NCBI GenBank assembly: GCA_051251595.1
Contig: JBPOFA010000001.1
Location: 124,001 to 188,000 of the forward strand
Direction: 5' to 3'
DNA length: 64,000 nucleotides
Source: NORP110 sp051251595
GTDB lineage: Bacteria; Pseudomonadota; Alphaproteobacteria; Rhodobacterales; Rhodobacteraceae
The notes under the pieces are model-generated. The model was not told the origin of the DNA. It did no database searches and saw nothing but the letters and a program-made list of their open reading frames with translations. Position numbers and translations under genes: made by a program. The number at the start of each line of letters is the position of its first letter. Position 1 is the first letter of the stretch. Of the stretch, positions 34,875 to 43,943 are shown piece after piece.

Positions 34875-35702
34875 TCAATAAGTCGGGTGGAATGTGCCTG
34901 AAGGCGATAGGGTAAAAATCTCTACCCCGGTGGCGGTAACGCCGACCGAATGTTCAAACTGCGCAGAGTATGACCTGTCCTTGGTCACCGCAGTCCAGTC
35001 ATCCGCCAGAACCTTGGTTTCTGGACGGCCCAGATTGACCATTGGTTCAATGGTGAAAAACATACCTTCCTGCAGAACCGGCCCAGAACCCGGCCGGCCG
35101 TAATGCAAGACATTTGGCGGCGCGTGAAAGACCCGGCCCAGCCCATGCCCACAGAAATCCCGCACCACAGACATGCGGTTGCTTTCAACATATCTTTGGA
35201 TTGCTGCACCAATGTCGCCAAAGGTATTGCCCGGCTTAACCGCCTCAATCCCCAGCATCAGCGCATCGTGCGTGACCTGAATAAGACGTTCATCGCGGCG
35301 GCCTAGCTTGCCCGCGACATACATGCGGCTGGTGTCACCGAACCAACCATCGACGATCACTGTGACATCGATATTCAGAATGTCGCCGTCCTTGAGAACC
35401 TTTTTGCCCGGAATACCGTGGCAAACCACATGGTTCACACTGATACAGCTGGCGTGTTGATAGCCCTTATATCCGATCGTCGCCGACTTTGCCCCGGCGG
35501 TTTCGACCTTGTTGGTGATGATCTCATCCAGCTTTGCCGTCGTCACACCAGGAACCACATGTTCCGCGATTTCATCAAGGATCCGGGCTGCCAGTTCCCC
35601 AGCAACACGCATTCCCGCAAAATCGGCAGGTTCATAAATCCGAATTCCATCTTTTGTCAGATGGCCACGATTGCGATCGTCCAAGGTTCTCTCCAGCGTC
35701 AA
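34875..35702 (-). CDS. map: Type I methionine aminopeptidase
   Basis: About 275 residues, with the metal-binding DVTVIVDGWFGDTSRM, GHGLGRVFHAPPNVLHYG, FTIEPMVNLG and QFEHSV, the complete set of a type Ia enzyme. It removes the initiator Met from new proteins. No ATG is available near the start: TTG 35702 (MTLERTLDD) is preferred, and another TTG at 35738 would add twelve residues. Both are rare starts. It runs in the same direction as sfsA, 51 bp downstream of it. Confidence 0.93.
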   Translation of the reverse strand: MTLERTLDDRNRGHLTKDGIRIYEPADFAGMRVAGELAARILDEIAEHVVPGVTTAKLDEIITNKVETAGAKSATIGYKGYQHASCISVNHVVCHGIPGKKVLKDGDILNIDVTVIVDGWFGDTSRMYVAGKLGRRDERLIQVTHDALMLGIEAVKPGNTFGDIGAAIQRYVESNRMSVVRDFCGHGLGRVFHAPPNVLHYGRPGSGPVLQEGMFFTIEPMVNLGRPETKVLADDWTAVTKDRSYSAQFEHSVGVTATGVEIFTLSPSGTFHPTY

Positions 35703-35753
35703 AAAATTCCGGGCTTTACATAAGCCACCATGGTTCAAATAACCAGTGCTGCC

Positions 35754-36458
35754 CTAAGGGCTAATATCAATTGAGCGGCCCAAGGCCACACCGTCAACAC
35801 CAATGAGGCTGTCGTAACACAAAATTTCAACCCCTGCGGCACGGGCTTGGTCAAATGCAGCCGCATATGTTGGGTCAATATCGCGCGCCAGCCTGAATTT
35901 TTGGCAATCCGTGCGCTGCACCAGATACAGCATAATCGCACGGTGACCCTGACGCACCATTTCAGCAAGCTCGTTTAGATGTTTGGTCCCGCGGACAGTC
36001 TTGCTGTCGGGGAACTCTGCCCATTCTGCTTCGCGGCTTAGATGCACATTCTTGACCTCGACATAGGCATCGGCAAGCCCATCTTGCTGCAACAAGAAAT
36101 CGATCCGGCTGGCCTGCCCATATTTCACCTCTGGCCGGACAACCGAATATTCAGCCAAGGCCGCAATCTTACGATCCAGCAAGGCCTCTTTGACAACGCG
36201 ATTGGGAATAGAAGTGTCTATTCCAACCCATGCGCCCCCCGGCAGTTCCAAAAGCCGCCACCCATAATCCAGTTTCTTCTTCGGATCGTCATTGGGTTCC
36301 AACCACACAGAAAGCCCAGGCATGTCCAACCCGGTCATCGCGCCGGGATTGGCGCAATGGGCAACCACGACCCGCCCGTCATCCAATTCGACATCAGCCA
36401 GAAAACGTTTGTATCGACGCAAAAGTCGGCCATGAATTAGTGGGGTTGGAAACAACAT
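35754..36458 (-). CDS. sfsA: SfsA family protein (DNA-binding/sugar fermentation stimulation)
   Basis: 234 residues with the SfsA signature: LLRRYKRFLADVELDDG, HCANPGAMTGL, NRVVKEALL, RIDFLL and ARDIDPTYAAAFDQA. The family has an OB-fold next to a nuclease-like domain; its biochemical role is still unsettled. ATG 36458 matches the family N-terminus. A longer frame to 36734 runs over the CinA-like gene and is not used. Confidence 0.94.
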   Translation of the reverse strand: MLFPTPLIHGRLLRRYKRFLADVELDDGRVVVAHCANPGAMTGLDMPGLSVWLEPNDDPKKKLDYGWRLLELPGGAWVGIDTSIPNRVVKEALLDRKIAALAEYSVVRPEVKYGQASRIDFLLQQDGLADAYVEVKNVHLSREAEWAEFPDSKTVRGTKHLNELAEMVRQGHRAIMLYLVQRTDCQKFRLARDIDPTYAAAFDQARAAGVEILCYDSLIGVDGVALGRSIDISP

Positions 36459-36506
36459 GGTTGCCGACTTATACCCATAGGGAAACCACTTCAAGGAATG
36501 CCAATC

Positions 36507-37238
36507 ATGCAAAACCCAACCGCCGCAATGTTGGTCATTGGTGACGAAATCCTGTCTGGCCGCACCGCCGACACGAACACCAATCACCTGGCCAAAGCGC
36601 TGACCCAAGCCGGCATTGATCTGAAAGAGGTGCGCGTCGTTTCGGATGACAGTGGTGCCATTGTCGGGGCCGTGAACGCGCTGCGGCAGGCCTATGATAC
36701 CGTCTTTACCTCTGGTGGGATTGGGCCGACCCATGATGACATTACCGCCGACAGCATTGCGGCAGCGTTCGGCTTACCGATCGACGTTCGCGCGGATGCC
36801 CGCGCGATCCTTGAAGAACGCTATGAGAAAATGGGAACCAAGATCAACGAAGCAAGGCTGCGCATGGCCCGCATTCCGGACACCGCCACTTTGATCGACA
36901 ACCCCGTTTCCGGCGCCCCCGGGTTCACCGTTGAAAACGTGCATGTCATGGCAGGCGTCCCGGCGGTGTTTCACGCGATGGTCGAAACCGTTGTGCCAAC
37001 CCTCAAGGGCGGCCCGCCTGTTGTCAGCATGACGCATCGGATCAATCAAGGCGAAGGCAATGTGGCTGGGCCATTGGCAGAGCTTGCCGCCGAATACGCG
37101 GATCTGTCAATTGGATCCTATCCGTTCCAACACCAAGGCCAATATGGCACGAATATCGTCATTCGCGGGCAAGATGCCTCTCGCGTGGAACAGGCTATGC
37201 ACCAGCTTGTGGATCGGTTTCCGGATGAAAACCCGTGA
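36507..37238 (+). CDS. CinA-like molybdopterin-binding domain protein
   Basis: About 243 residues. GDEILSGRTADTNTNHLAK and TSGGIGPTHDDIT are the MoCF_biosynth/CinA N-terminal motifs, but the amidohydrolase C-terminal domain of full CinA is absent, so this is the short form. ATG 36507, nine bases after AAGGA, is a better start than 36498. Its stop overlaps the GTG of the next gene. Divergent from sfsA with about 50 bp between. Confidence 0.9.
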   Translation: MQNPTAAMLVIGDEILSGRTADTNTNHLAKALTQAGIDLKEVRVVSDDSGAIVGAVNALRQAYDTVFTSGGIGPTHDDITADSIAAAFGLPIDVRADARAILEERYEKMGTKINEARLRMARIPDTATLIDNPVSGAPGFTVENVHVMAGVPAVFHAMVETVVPTLKGGPPVVSMTHRINQGEGNVAGPLAELAAEYADLSIGSYPFQHQGQYGTNIVIRGQDASRVEQAMHQLVDRFPDENP

Positions 37239-37969
37239 CACCCCCCACAGCCTCCCAACTTTATGAAACCGTAGAACGGACATGGCCCCCCGCCAAAACC
37301 TTTGCAATAGGACCATGGATCATTCGCGACGGCGCTGGCGGAGGGAAAAGAGTCTCTGCCGCAACAGTCACGCGCGACTTCACCTCGCAGGACATTGAAA
37401 CCGCCGAACGGGCAATGGCCGACCTGAACCAGCCCCTCTTGTTTATGATCCGACCCGGGGACGAAACTTTAGACGCTGATTTGCAAGCGCGCGGCTATCG
37501 CGTGATTGATCCCGTGTCCTTATATTCCTGCCCCGTCCAGACCCTGTTGGACAAAACGGCAGGCCCCACCACATCGGTAGAGATCTGGCCGCCGCTGGAA
37601 ATCATGAAAAATATTTGGGCCAGTGGAGGAATTGGCCCTGCAAGACTGGCCGTCATGGAAAGGACGCAAGGGGCAAAAACTGCGATCCTGGAACGCACCA
37701 CCGAAAACGCCGCGGGATGCGCCTATGTTGCGATCCACCAAGATATCGCGATGATCCACAGCGTCGAAGTCTTACCCGCATTTCGGCGACAGGGGATTGG
37801 TACGAAACTGTTGCGAAGCGCAGCACTATGGGCCAAACAAAATAACGCACGACAGTTCGCACTTGCAGTTGTTGATGCAAACCAGCCTGCAAACAGTTTA
37901 TATGTTGGGCTAGGCATGGCGGTGGCAGGAAGATATCACTATCGAATACGCGACGAAAAAAGTATCTAG
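37235..37969 (+). CDS. GNAT-family N-acetyltransferase
   Basis: 244 residues, with a GNAT domain in the C-terminal half: IHSVEVLPAFRRQGIGTKLLRSAALWA (acetyl-CoA loop RRQGIG) and ANSLYVGLGMAVAGRYHY. The N-terminal part has no clear motif and could be a degenerate second GNAT fold. The GTG at 37235 overlaps the preceding stop; no SD decides between it and later starts. Substrate unknown. Confidence 0.85.
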   Translation: MTPPTASQLYETVERTWPPAKTFAIGPWIIRDGAGGGKRVSAATVTRDFTSQDIETAERAMADLNQPLLFMIRPGDETLDADLQARGYRVIDPVSLYSCPVQTLLDKTAGPTTSVEIWPPLEIMKNIWASGGIGPARLAVMERTQGAKTAILERTTENAAGCAYVAIHQDIAMIHSVEVLPAFRRQGIGTKLLRSAALWAKQNNARQFALAVVDANQPANSLYVGLGMAVAGRYHYRIRDEKSI

Positions 37970-37982
37970 GGCAACCGTTTCA

Positions 37983-38954
37983 ATGAAAACCAATGCGTGT
38001 GCCCTAGTATTCCTGACATGGCTCGTGCCCAGCAACGCGTCTGCACTGCAATTAGACCTGCCGGAAGATGCAAGACTTGCGGCAGAACTCAACAACGCGG
38101 CGGCCAGTGCAATTATTGCGACATCGCCATTTGAAAACGGCCACCTTGATACAGTCGCGGCACAGGGCACGGTCTATGCATCGGCCTGGCAATTGCCCAA
38201 TTCCAGCGTTCCGACCTTGCAAATGATTTCGCCGCTGCGGGACCAGTTGGTCTCTGATGGATTTGAGATCTTGTTGGATTGCGATGCGCAAACCTGTGGT
38301 GGTTTTGATTTTCGCTACGCAATTGATCTATTGCCGGAACCCGATATGCATGTGAACCTTGGGGACTTTCACTACGTATCCGCACAAAGGGCCCCCCTGA
38401 ACCAAGCGGCTGAGTATTTCAGCATTATGGTGAGCAAAAGCGCACGGACCGGGTTTATTCAGATCACACATGTGGAACCGTCCGACCCAGTGGAACCAAT
38501 GACAGTCGCGCCGACGAAATCCATTGATGTCGACGCCCCTCAGGGCGTGGATGATGCGGACCAAACCGTGGCAAGCCAGCTAGAAAGCTTAGGCCACAGT
38601 GCGCTGGATGATTTGGTGTTTCAGACCGGTTCTTCAAGATTGGGCGCTGGCGACTTCGCCTCTCTGTCCCAATTGGCCGAATATTTGAAATCGAACCCCG
38701 ACACCCGCGTCGCGCTAGTGGGGCATACTGATGCTGAAGGAAGCCTTGCGAACAATCTATCGCTGTCAAAACAAAGAGCAAATTCAGTCGTACAGCGGTT
38801 AATCTCAGACTTTGGCGTATCTTCACGACAACTAGAGGCCGCAGGTGTCGGCTATCTTGCGCCCCGCGCCAAGAACGATACAGCCGAAGGCCGGGAACAA
38901 AATCGGCGGGTCGAGGTCGTGGTGACATCGATTTCTGATGAAGACCCAGGCTGA
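37983..38954 (+). CDS. OmpA-family cell envelope protein
   Basis: 323 residues, with an N-terminal signal peptide (MKTNACALVFLTWLVPSNASA), a mid region lacking known motifs, and a C-terminal OmpA domain. The domain has DDLVFQTGSSRLGAGDFASL, LVGHTDAEGSLANNLSLSKQRA and GVGYLAPRAKNDTAEGREQNRRVEV, the residues that bind peptidoglycan. Probably anchors the outer membrane or a periplasmic assembly to the wall. Starts 13 bp after the GNAT stop, so likely in the same operon. Confidence 0.93.
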   Translation: MKTNACALVFLTWLVPSNASALQLDLPEDARLAAELNNAAASAIIATSPFENGHLDTVAAQGTVYASAWQLPNSSVPTLQMISPLRDQLVSDGFEILLDCDAQTCGGFDFRYAIDLLPEPDMHVNLGDFHYVSAQRAPLNQAAEYFSIMVSKSARTGFIQITHVEPSDPVEPMTVAPTKSIDVDAPQGVDDADQTVASQLESLGHSALDDLVFQTGSSRLGAGDFASLSQLAEYLKSNPDTRVALVGHTDAEGSLANNLSLSKQRANSVVQRLISDFGVSSRQLEAAGVGYLAPRAKNDTAEGREQNRRVEVVVTSISDEDPG

Positions 38955-38987
38955 CCCTGCACTAAAAACTGAATGCCGCAGACAAAA

Positions 38988-39017
38988 ATCGGGCCAGGGA
39001 AAGATCCCCGGCCCGAT
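38988..39017 (-). terminator. Intrinsic terminator of the lysR gene
   Basis: ATCGGGCC and GGCCCGAT pair over 8 bp, with GGGA/TCCC extending the stem after one mismatch. On the minus strand it is followed by TTTTTGTC, a U-run, so it ends the lysR transcript. It may also serve the OmpA gene (plus) without a T-run. Confidence 0.85.
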
Positions 39018-39065
39018 GTAAAAGGCAAAATACTTGCCAATACTCGTGACGCTAACTTTGTGCGT

Positions 39066-39971
39066 TTACCAGGTTTCAGGGCCTTTTTCGGCAAAAGCCT
39101 GAACCAGGAAATCAATAAAAGCGCGAACTTTTGGCTGTGTGAACCGTCCCGGAGGATAAACCGCATAGATGCCTTGCGTCTCGACGGGCAATTCAGGAAT
39201 GGCTTCTTCAACCAGGCCTTGTTGTTTTGCTTCCGCATAGAGGAACGAGGGCAGATAGGCGATTCCGAGACCGGAAATTGCAGCATTCAGCAACGATTGT
39301 CCGTCATTGACCGTCAGCCAGCCGGCAGTGCGGACCTGACGTTTTTCACCCGACGGGGCAGTCAATTTCCAGACGGCGCTGTTGGCCTGATTGGAATAAT
39401 GCAGCAGTTTATGATCGTTCAGATCATCAATCTTTGTAGGACGGCCATATTTTTCCAAATATTCTGGCGACGCGATCATCCGACGTGTTGTTTCGGTCAG
39501 TTTTCTGGCACGCAGCGTGCTGTCTTCCAACTCTCCGATCCGGATGGCCATATCAAAGCCCTCAGAGATCAGTTCAACATAGCGGTTGTTAAGCACCATA
39601 TTCACCGTGATATCCGGGAATTCTTGCAGAAAGTCCCCCAGTACCGGCGACAGGTGGTTCACACCAAAATCCGTCGCGACCGAAATACGCAGCAAACCCG
39701 ATGGTGCAGATTGCATCGATGTTACCAGCGCATCAGCTTCGCCGGCGTCATTCAACACCCGACGAGCCCGATCGTAATAAGCAAGTCCAATTTCCGTCGG
39801 GCTAACCCGACGTGTCGTTCTATTTAGCAGCCGTGCACCTAACCTCGCCTCCAACGAGCTTACATGCTTAGAGACAGCGGACTTAGAGATCCCCATCTTT
39901 TTGGCCGCATCTGTGAAACCGCCTTGATCCACAACGGTGGCAAAGGCTTCCATTTCAGTCAGTCGGTCCAT
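39066..39971 (-). CDS. LysR-type transcriptional regulator
   Basis: 301 residues: N-terminal helix-turn-helix (FTDAAKKMGISKSAVSKHVSSLEARLGARLLNRTTR) and a substrate-binding domain of the RBS fold. It belongs to the TTRRV subgroup, often found as regulators of aromatic or stress genes. GTG 39974 or ATG 39971 can start it; I use the ATG. No target gene can be named: the divergent upstream DNA is the ~850-bp stretch without genes. Confidence 0.92.
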   Translation of the reverse strand: MDRLTEMEAFATVVDQGGFTDAAKKMGISKSAVSKHVSSLEARLGARLLNRTTRRVSPTEIGLAYYDRARRVLNDAGEADALVTSMQSAPSGLLRISVATDFGVNHLSPVLGDFLQEFPDITVNMVLNNRYVELISEGFDMAIRIGELEDSTLRARKLTETTRRMIASPEYLEKYGRPTKIDDLNDHKLLHYSNQANSAVWKLTAPSGEKRQVRTAGWLTVNDGQSLLNAAISGLGIAYLPSFLYAEAKQQGLVEEAIPELPVETQGIYAVYPPGRFTQPKVRAFIDFLVQAFAEKGPETW

Positions 39972-40825
39972 CACGCGTTACCTTAGTCTTGGCCCCTCGG
40001 TGAACAGGTATCGTTTCCAAATCAGGCGAGATTGGGGTTGAGTGCAGACATTGTTTGGGTGTTATCCCGCTTTTGGGCGATGATATTGCCCTTTTTGTCT
40101 CTGTTTTCGCCACAATTGATAAAATATGGTTAATTTTCAATGGATTAAAAGAGACTCGAATTTGCGATTCACAAAAGGTTCGAAATGGCGGCTCTTGGAT
40201 TTCTTCGCATTTTGCACAAAGTTCATCCCCGAACCCTACTTTTCCCTTCGTCAACCACTTGGCAAAAACCCGCTCAACCATCGAACTGGCCCGATCGGTG
40301 ACTTTTTCTGCCACATTTCGCCGTCCAATTTCGCGAATCTCAGGAAAGAAGCCTTTGCGCCCGGCTTGAAATCATAGCCCCCTGGCGAACCACTCGTGCG
40401 CTTCCCTTGGTTAAGCAACCCCAACCTTTTTTGCAGAACGCACAACGGAGATCCCCGAAAACCTTTGTTTTATTGGAATTTTTCAGCCTTTCCCTTGATC
40501 CCAATACTCAAATTCATTGGATATCGAGCAGATTGGAAGGCTCGACGGAACCCCAATTCCGCTGTGTGTTGGCGCATTTCTTTGGTCATAGCGGTGGAAT
40601 TGGCCTAGATGCCCGCACCCAACAGATTCGCCCGATCAACCGTCCCCGGGCAAAATTCCGCGCAATGAATAGGCTGGGCTTTGCACAACTTTTCCAAATC
40701 GACCGAAAACTTGGCCAGCTGTTGCCGCGATCCGGTTGCAGCTGTGACCAAACAAAAGCAATCGGGACTGCAAATGATTGTTTCCACCCCAGTGGGCTCG
40801 AAACCGCAATGGATTGTTCAGAAAA
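39972..40825. other. Long stretch with no convincing gene
   Basis: About 850 bp between the lysR start and the 3' end of the 40826-41203 gene. Several small open frames overlap on both strands (up to 140 residues at 40407-40829 plus), but their translations are rich in Cys/His/Trp clusters and Ser/Pro, with no motif, repeat or start signal I would trust. I see no tRNA, repeat array or riboswitch. By eye it is richer in A and T runs than the genes on either side. Could be a degraded gene or an untranslated RNA; nothing here decides. Confidence 0.5.
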
Positions 40826-41203
40826 CTAGGATTCCAAACAATGCCGCCGAAACGCTCTTTTCAGCAAATCCAGCTCTGCCCGCAAAAGCTGCATCTCTGC
40901 ACGGATGTCGTCATCCAACGGTTCACCCGTGATGATGGTGAACGAATCCAGCTGTTCACCAGTTGACTTGTCGTTGATCAAAAACACCTGAATGCCGTCC
41001 GACAAATGTTCGGGTGGTATCGCAATCCGCAATTGCCAAATTCCGGTGTTGGCCGCATCCAAAGCCAAGGAAATACTTTGAATGGGTTGATCATTATGGA
41101 CAACTTGAATCTGCGGTTCTTCCTGATTGGCACCCTTGCCGGTTATCACACCTTCCCAGATGCCCGCATAAATCCGTGTCTTGGTGACAGAAAAATCCGA
41201 CAT
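40826..41203 (-). CDS. Conserved-looking hypothetical protein
   Basis: 125 residues: a beta-rich first part (TKTRIYAGIWEGVITGKG, QIQVVHNDQPIQSISL, GIWQLRIAIPPEHL) and a helical tail (IRAEMQLLRAELDLLKRAFRRHC) that could form a coiled coil. I recognise no family. AGGACGGG precedes the ATG at 41203. It starts eight bases after the DUF6478-like gene ends and should be its operon partner. Confidence 0.7.
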   Translation of the reverse strand: MSDFSVTKTRIYAGIWEGVITGKGANQEEPQIQVVHNDQPIQSISLALDAANTGIWQLRIAIPPEHLSDGIQVFLINDKSTGEQLDSFTIITGEPLDDDIRAEMQLLRAELDLLKRAFRRHCLES

Positions 41204-41211
41204 GTCCCGTC

Positions 41212-41985
41212 CTATACTTCCGCCCTGGGGCGGCGTGTCATGGTGATATCGCGCAAGATGATCTGATTCATATCAGGCCGCTCAAAGATAAGATCAAGCC
41301 AGGCGCGATCAACGCGTTTTTCGTTCAGCTTGGTGTAAGCCAAATCAAACTCAACAAAACTGTCGCCAGAGGCCTTGGGCAATTCGCGAACGACCTGTTC
41401 CGTGTTTGGCCCGTGCTGAATGTTCAAACGCGCAAATATCTCTATCGGGTGTTCCATATCGACGACGATGGACAACCCAACCAAATGCCGTCGCTTTAAC
41501 CCATCAACGGCGCTGTCCGGCAGTTCCAGCGCAAGAGACAAAAAACTGCCGTCAAATTGGAAAACGTCCAGCCGCAAGCCGAAAGGCGCAAGGTCTTCTT
41601 CACGTGTGTTTCGAACCTGGCGAAGGGTCAGTTCCGAAATCTTGCAGTCATGGTGCAGCGTGATTTCGCTTCCGATACGCGCCTTGGACTGAATTGCAGC
41701 AAAGCCAGGCGGGCTGATCGGACCGCGCCAAAGCTCAGGTCGATAGGCCCAATCGGAATGCAAGGGTTTCTGAATGGCGTTCGGGCCAATCAGCGGCAAT
41801 GTCAGGCGCGCATCCGCGATATGCAAAATCTGGTCGCTGCGCCGACGCAATTCGCGTTGTCGTACCCGCAGGGTTCGCAATGTTTGCAGATCAACGCTAT
41901 CGGCGCGTTTTGCAAGTCGGTCCAACCGGCGCAATATGCGGCGATGAATCAGCCGGTCGAACAGTCTTGTAATACGATCTGACAC
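41212..41985 (-). CDS. Hypothetical protein, DUF6478-like
   Basis: 257 residues. RRILRRLDRLAKRADSVDLQTLR is a basic helical start; later come SDWAYRPELWRGPISPPG, FGLRLDVFQFDGSFLSLALELP, IEIFARLNIQHGPNTEQVVREL and RVDRAWLDLIFERPDMNQI. This pattern I associate with a Rhodobacterales protein family now called DUF6478, from memory only. Function unknown, no signal peptide. GTG 41985 with GAGG five bases ahead. Its operon partner is the 125-residue gene downstream. Confidence 0.75.
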   Translation of the reverse strand: MSDRITRLFDRLIHRRILRRLDRLAKRADSVDLQTLRTLRVRQRELRRRSDQILHIADARLTLPLIGPNAIQKPLHSDWAYRPELWRGPISPPGFAAIQSKARIGSEITLHHDCKISELTLRQVRNTREEDLAPFGLRLDVFQFDGSFLSLALELPDSAVDGLKRRHLVGLSIVVDMEHPIEIFARLNIQHGPNTEQVVRELPKASGDSFVEFDLAYTKLNEKRVDRAWLDLIFERPDMNQIILRDITMTRRPRAEV

Positions 41986-42015
41986 TTTCGCCTCAACTGT
42001 GGGTCACGCCGGTTA

Positions 42016-42030
42016 TCCCACAATGTGGGA
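42016..42030. promoter_or_regulatory. Palindrome upstream of the DUF6478-like operon
   Basis: TCCCACA-A-TGTGGGA is a 15-base perfect palindrome centred on A42023, 31-45 bp upstream of the GTG of the DUF6478-like gene and beyond the end of ilvD. A one-base centre cannot loop tightly and no T-run follows, so an operator is more likely than a terminator. Confidence 0.4.
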
Positions 42031-42077
42031 CATTGGTTTATATGATGCAAACATTACCGGCGCGACACGCAAAGTGC

Positions 42078-43811
42078 TTATAGATCCATGTAAATGTGAC
42101 GCTCTTCTTTTGCGCCTGGATGCGTAACAGCGCCCAGATAGGTCGACCCGACCAGTTTGGCATATTTCCACAGCGCACCACTTGCATAAATGGTTTCCCG
42201 CGGACCTGCCCAATCCGCTTTACGCGCCGCCATTTCTTCATCGGACACGTCGACAGAAATTTCGCCCTTGATCGCATCAATGGTGATCACATCGCCATTC
42301 TTGACCAGCGCGATTGGCCCGCAATGCGCAGCCTCTGGCCCGACATGGCCAACGCAGAACCCGCGCGTTGCGCCTGAAAAGCGCCCGTCGGTGATCAAAG
42401 CAACCTTTTTGCCCATGCCCTGACCAGACAAAGCCGCCGTAGTGGCCAGCATTTCACGCATGCCAGGTCCGCCAGACGGGCCTTCGTTGCGGATGACCAG
42501 AACTTCGCCCTCTTTATAGTCACGCGCTTTTACAGCCTCAAAAGCATCTTCTTCGCATTCAAAGACATGTGCCGGACCGCTGAACACCTGTTCTTCTTCA
42601 CTCATACCTGCGACCTTCACGATCGCGCTTTCTGGCGCCAGATTGCCTTTCAGGCCAACAACACCACCGGTTTGCGTGATTGGATTGGAAACTGGGTGGA
42701 TCACACGACCATCTGCTTCCAAACGAACCTCGTCGATTTCTTCACCGATGGTACGACCCGTTGCCGTGATGCAGTCTTCGTGGATAAGACCCGCCTTTTT
42801 CAGCTCTTTCATGACAACAGGAACGCCGCCCACCTCATAAAGGTCTTTGGCCACGAACTGGCCACCCGGTTTCAGATCCACGAAATACGGTGTGTCGCGG
42901 AAAATATCGCAGACATCATCCAGATTGAAATCAATCCCGGCCTCATGCGCGATGGCAGGCAAATGCAGCCCCGCATTTGTCGAACCACCCGTACAGGCCA
43001 CAACGCGGGCCGCGTTTTCCAGGGATTTGCGGGTCACAATATCACGAGCGCGGATGTTAAGCTCCAACAGGCGCATTACAGCCTCACCGCTGGCCTCGGC
43101 ATATTGATCACGAGATTCATAAGGTGCCGGCGCACCAGCCGAATTCGGCAGGGCCAGACCAATCGCTTCGGACACACAGGCCATTGTATTGGCCGTAAAC
43201 TGGCCGCCACACGCACCGGCCGATGGACAAGCCACACGTTCCAGCGCCGTCAAAGCCTCTTCTGACATATTGCCCGCTTGGTTCTGACCCACAGCTTCGA
43301 ACACGTCTTGAACCGTCACGTCTTTGCCGTTCAAACGACCGGGTAGGATCGATCCGCCATACAAGAATACAGACGGCACATTCAAACGCACCATCGCCAT
43401 CATCATGCCAGGCAGCGACTTGTCACAGCCGGCAAGACCAACAAGCGCGTCATAACAATGCCCACGCATCGTCAGTTCAACCGTGTCTGCAATCGCCTCT
43501 CGGCTGGCCAAAGAGGACCGCATGCCCTCATGCCCCATGGCGATCCCATCTGTAACCGTAATGGTGGTAAACTCGCGCGGCGTACCAGAACCCGCTTTGA
43601 CGCCCAACTTCACAGCCTGTGCCTGACGGTTCAAAGCGATATTACATGGTGCCGCCTCGTTCCAGCATGTCGCAACGCCGACAAAAGGTTGCGCAATGTC
43701 AGCCTCGTCCAGGCCCATTGCATAGTAATAGGACCGATGCGGTGCACGCGCAGGACCTTCGGTCACATGGCGGCTTGGCAAATTGGTCTTGTCAAATTTG
43801 GTTTTAAGCAT
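42078..43811 (-). CDS. ilvD: Dihydroxy-acid dehydratase
   Basis: 577 residues. ATCWNEAAPCN, GCDKSLPGMMM and SAGACGGQFTANTM contain the three Cys that bind the Fe-S cluster. The enzyme dehydrates 2,3-dihydroxy acids in valine, isoleucine and pantothenate synthesis. ATG 43811 has GGGAGTGAG ahead. Single gene; divergent from the CPBP gene. Confidence 0.97.
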   Translation of the reverse strand: MLKTKFDKTNLPSRHVTEGPARAPHRSYYYAMGLDEADIAQPFVGVATCWNEAAPCNIALNRQAQAVKLGVKAGSGTPREFTTITVTDGIAMGHEGMRSSLASREAIADTVELTMRGHCYDALVGLAGCDKSLPGMMMAMVRLNVPSVFLYGGSILPGRLNGKDVTVQDVFEAVGQNQAGNMSEEALTALERVACPSAGACGGQFTANTMACVSEAIGLALPNSAGAPAPYESRDQYAEASGEAVMRLLELNIRARDIVTRKSLENAARVVACTGGSTNAGLHLPAIAHEAGIDFNLDDVCDIFRDTPYFVDLKPGGQFVAKDLYEVGGVPVVMKELKKAGLIHEDCITATGRTIGEEIDEVRLEADGRVIHPVSNPITQTGGVVGLKGNLAPESAIVKVAGMSEEEQVFSGPAHVFECEEDAFEAVKARDYKEGEVLVIRNEGPSGGPGMREMLATTAALSGQGMGKKVALITDGRFSGATRGFCVGHVGPEAAHCGPIALVKNGDVITIDAIKGEISVDVSDEEMAARKADWAGPRETIYASGALWKYAKLVGSTYLGAVTHPGAKEERHIYMDL

Positions 43812-43943
43812 TGCTTCTCACTCCCGGTCAGGTTTGACAATTTGAATACGGCGGTCGCTCAGGATTCACAAGTGCAACCGAAAGATTGCCCTATGGTCAA
43901 CTTGACCCTAGGGTGGCGGAAAAAAGCAACGAGGCAGACATAA

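Noticed and set aside
40055..40829. Open frames of up to 140 residues in the gene-free region
   Set aside because: Overlapping on both strands, low-quality sequence composition, no SD or motifs; kept only as an intergenic region.
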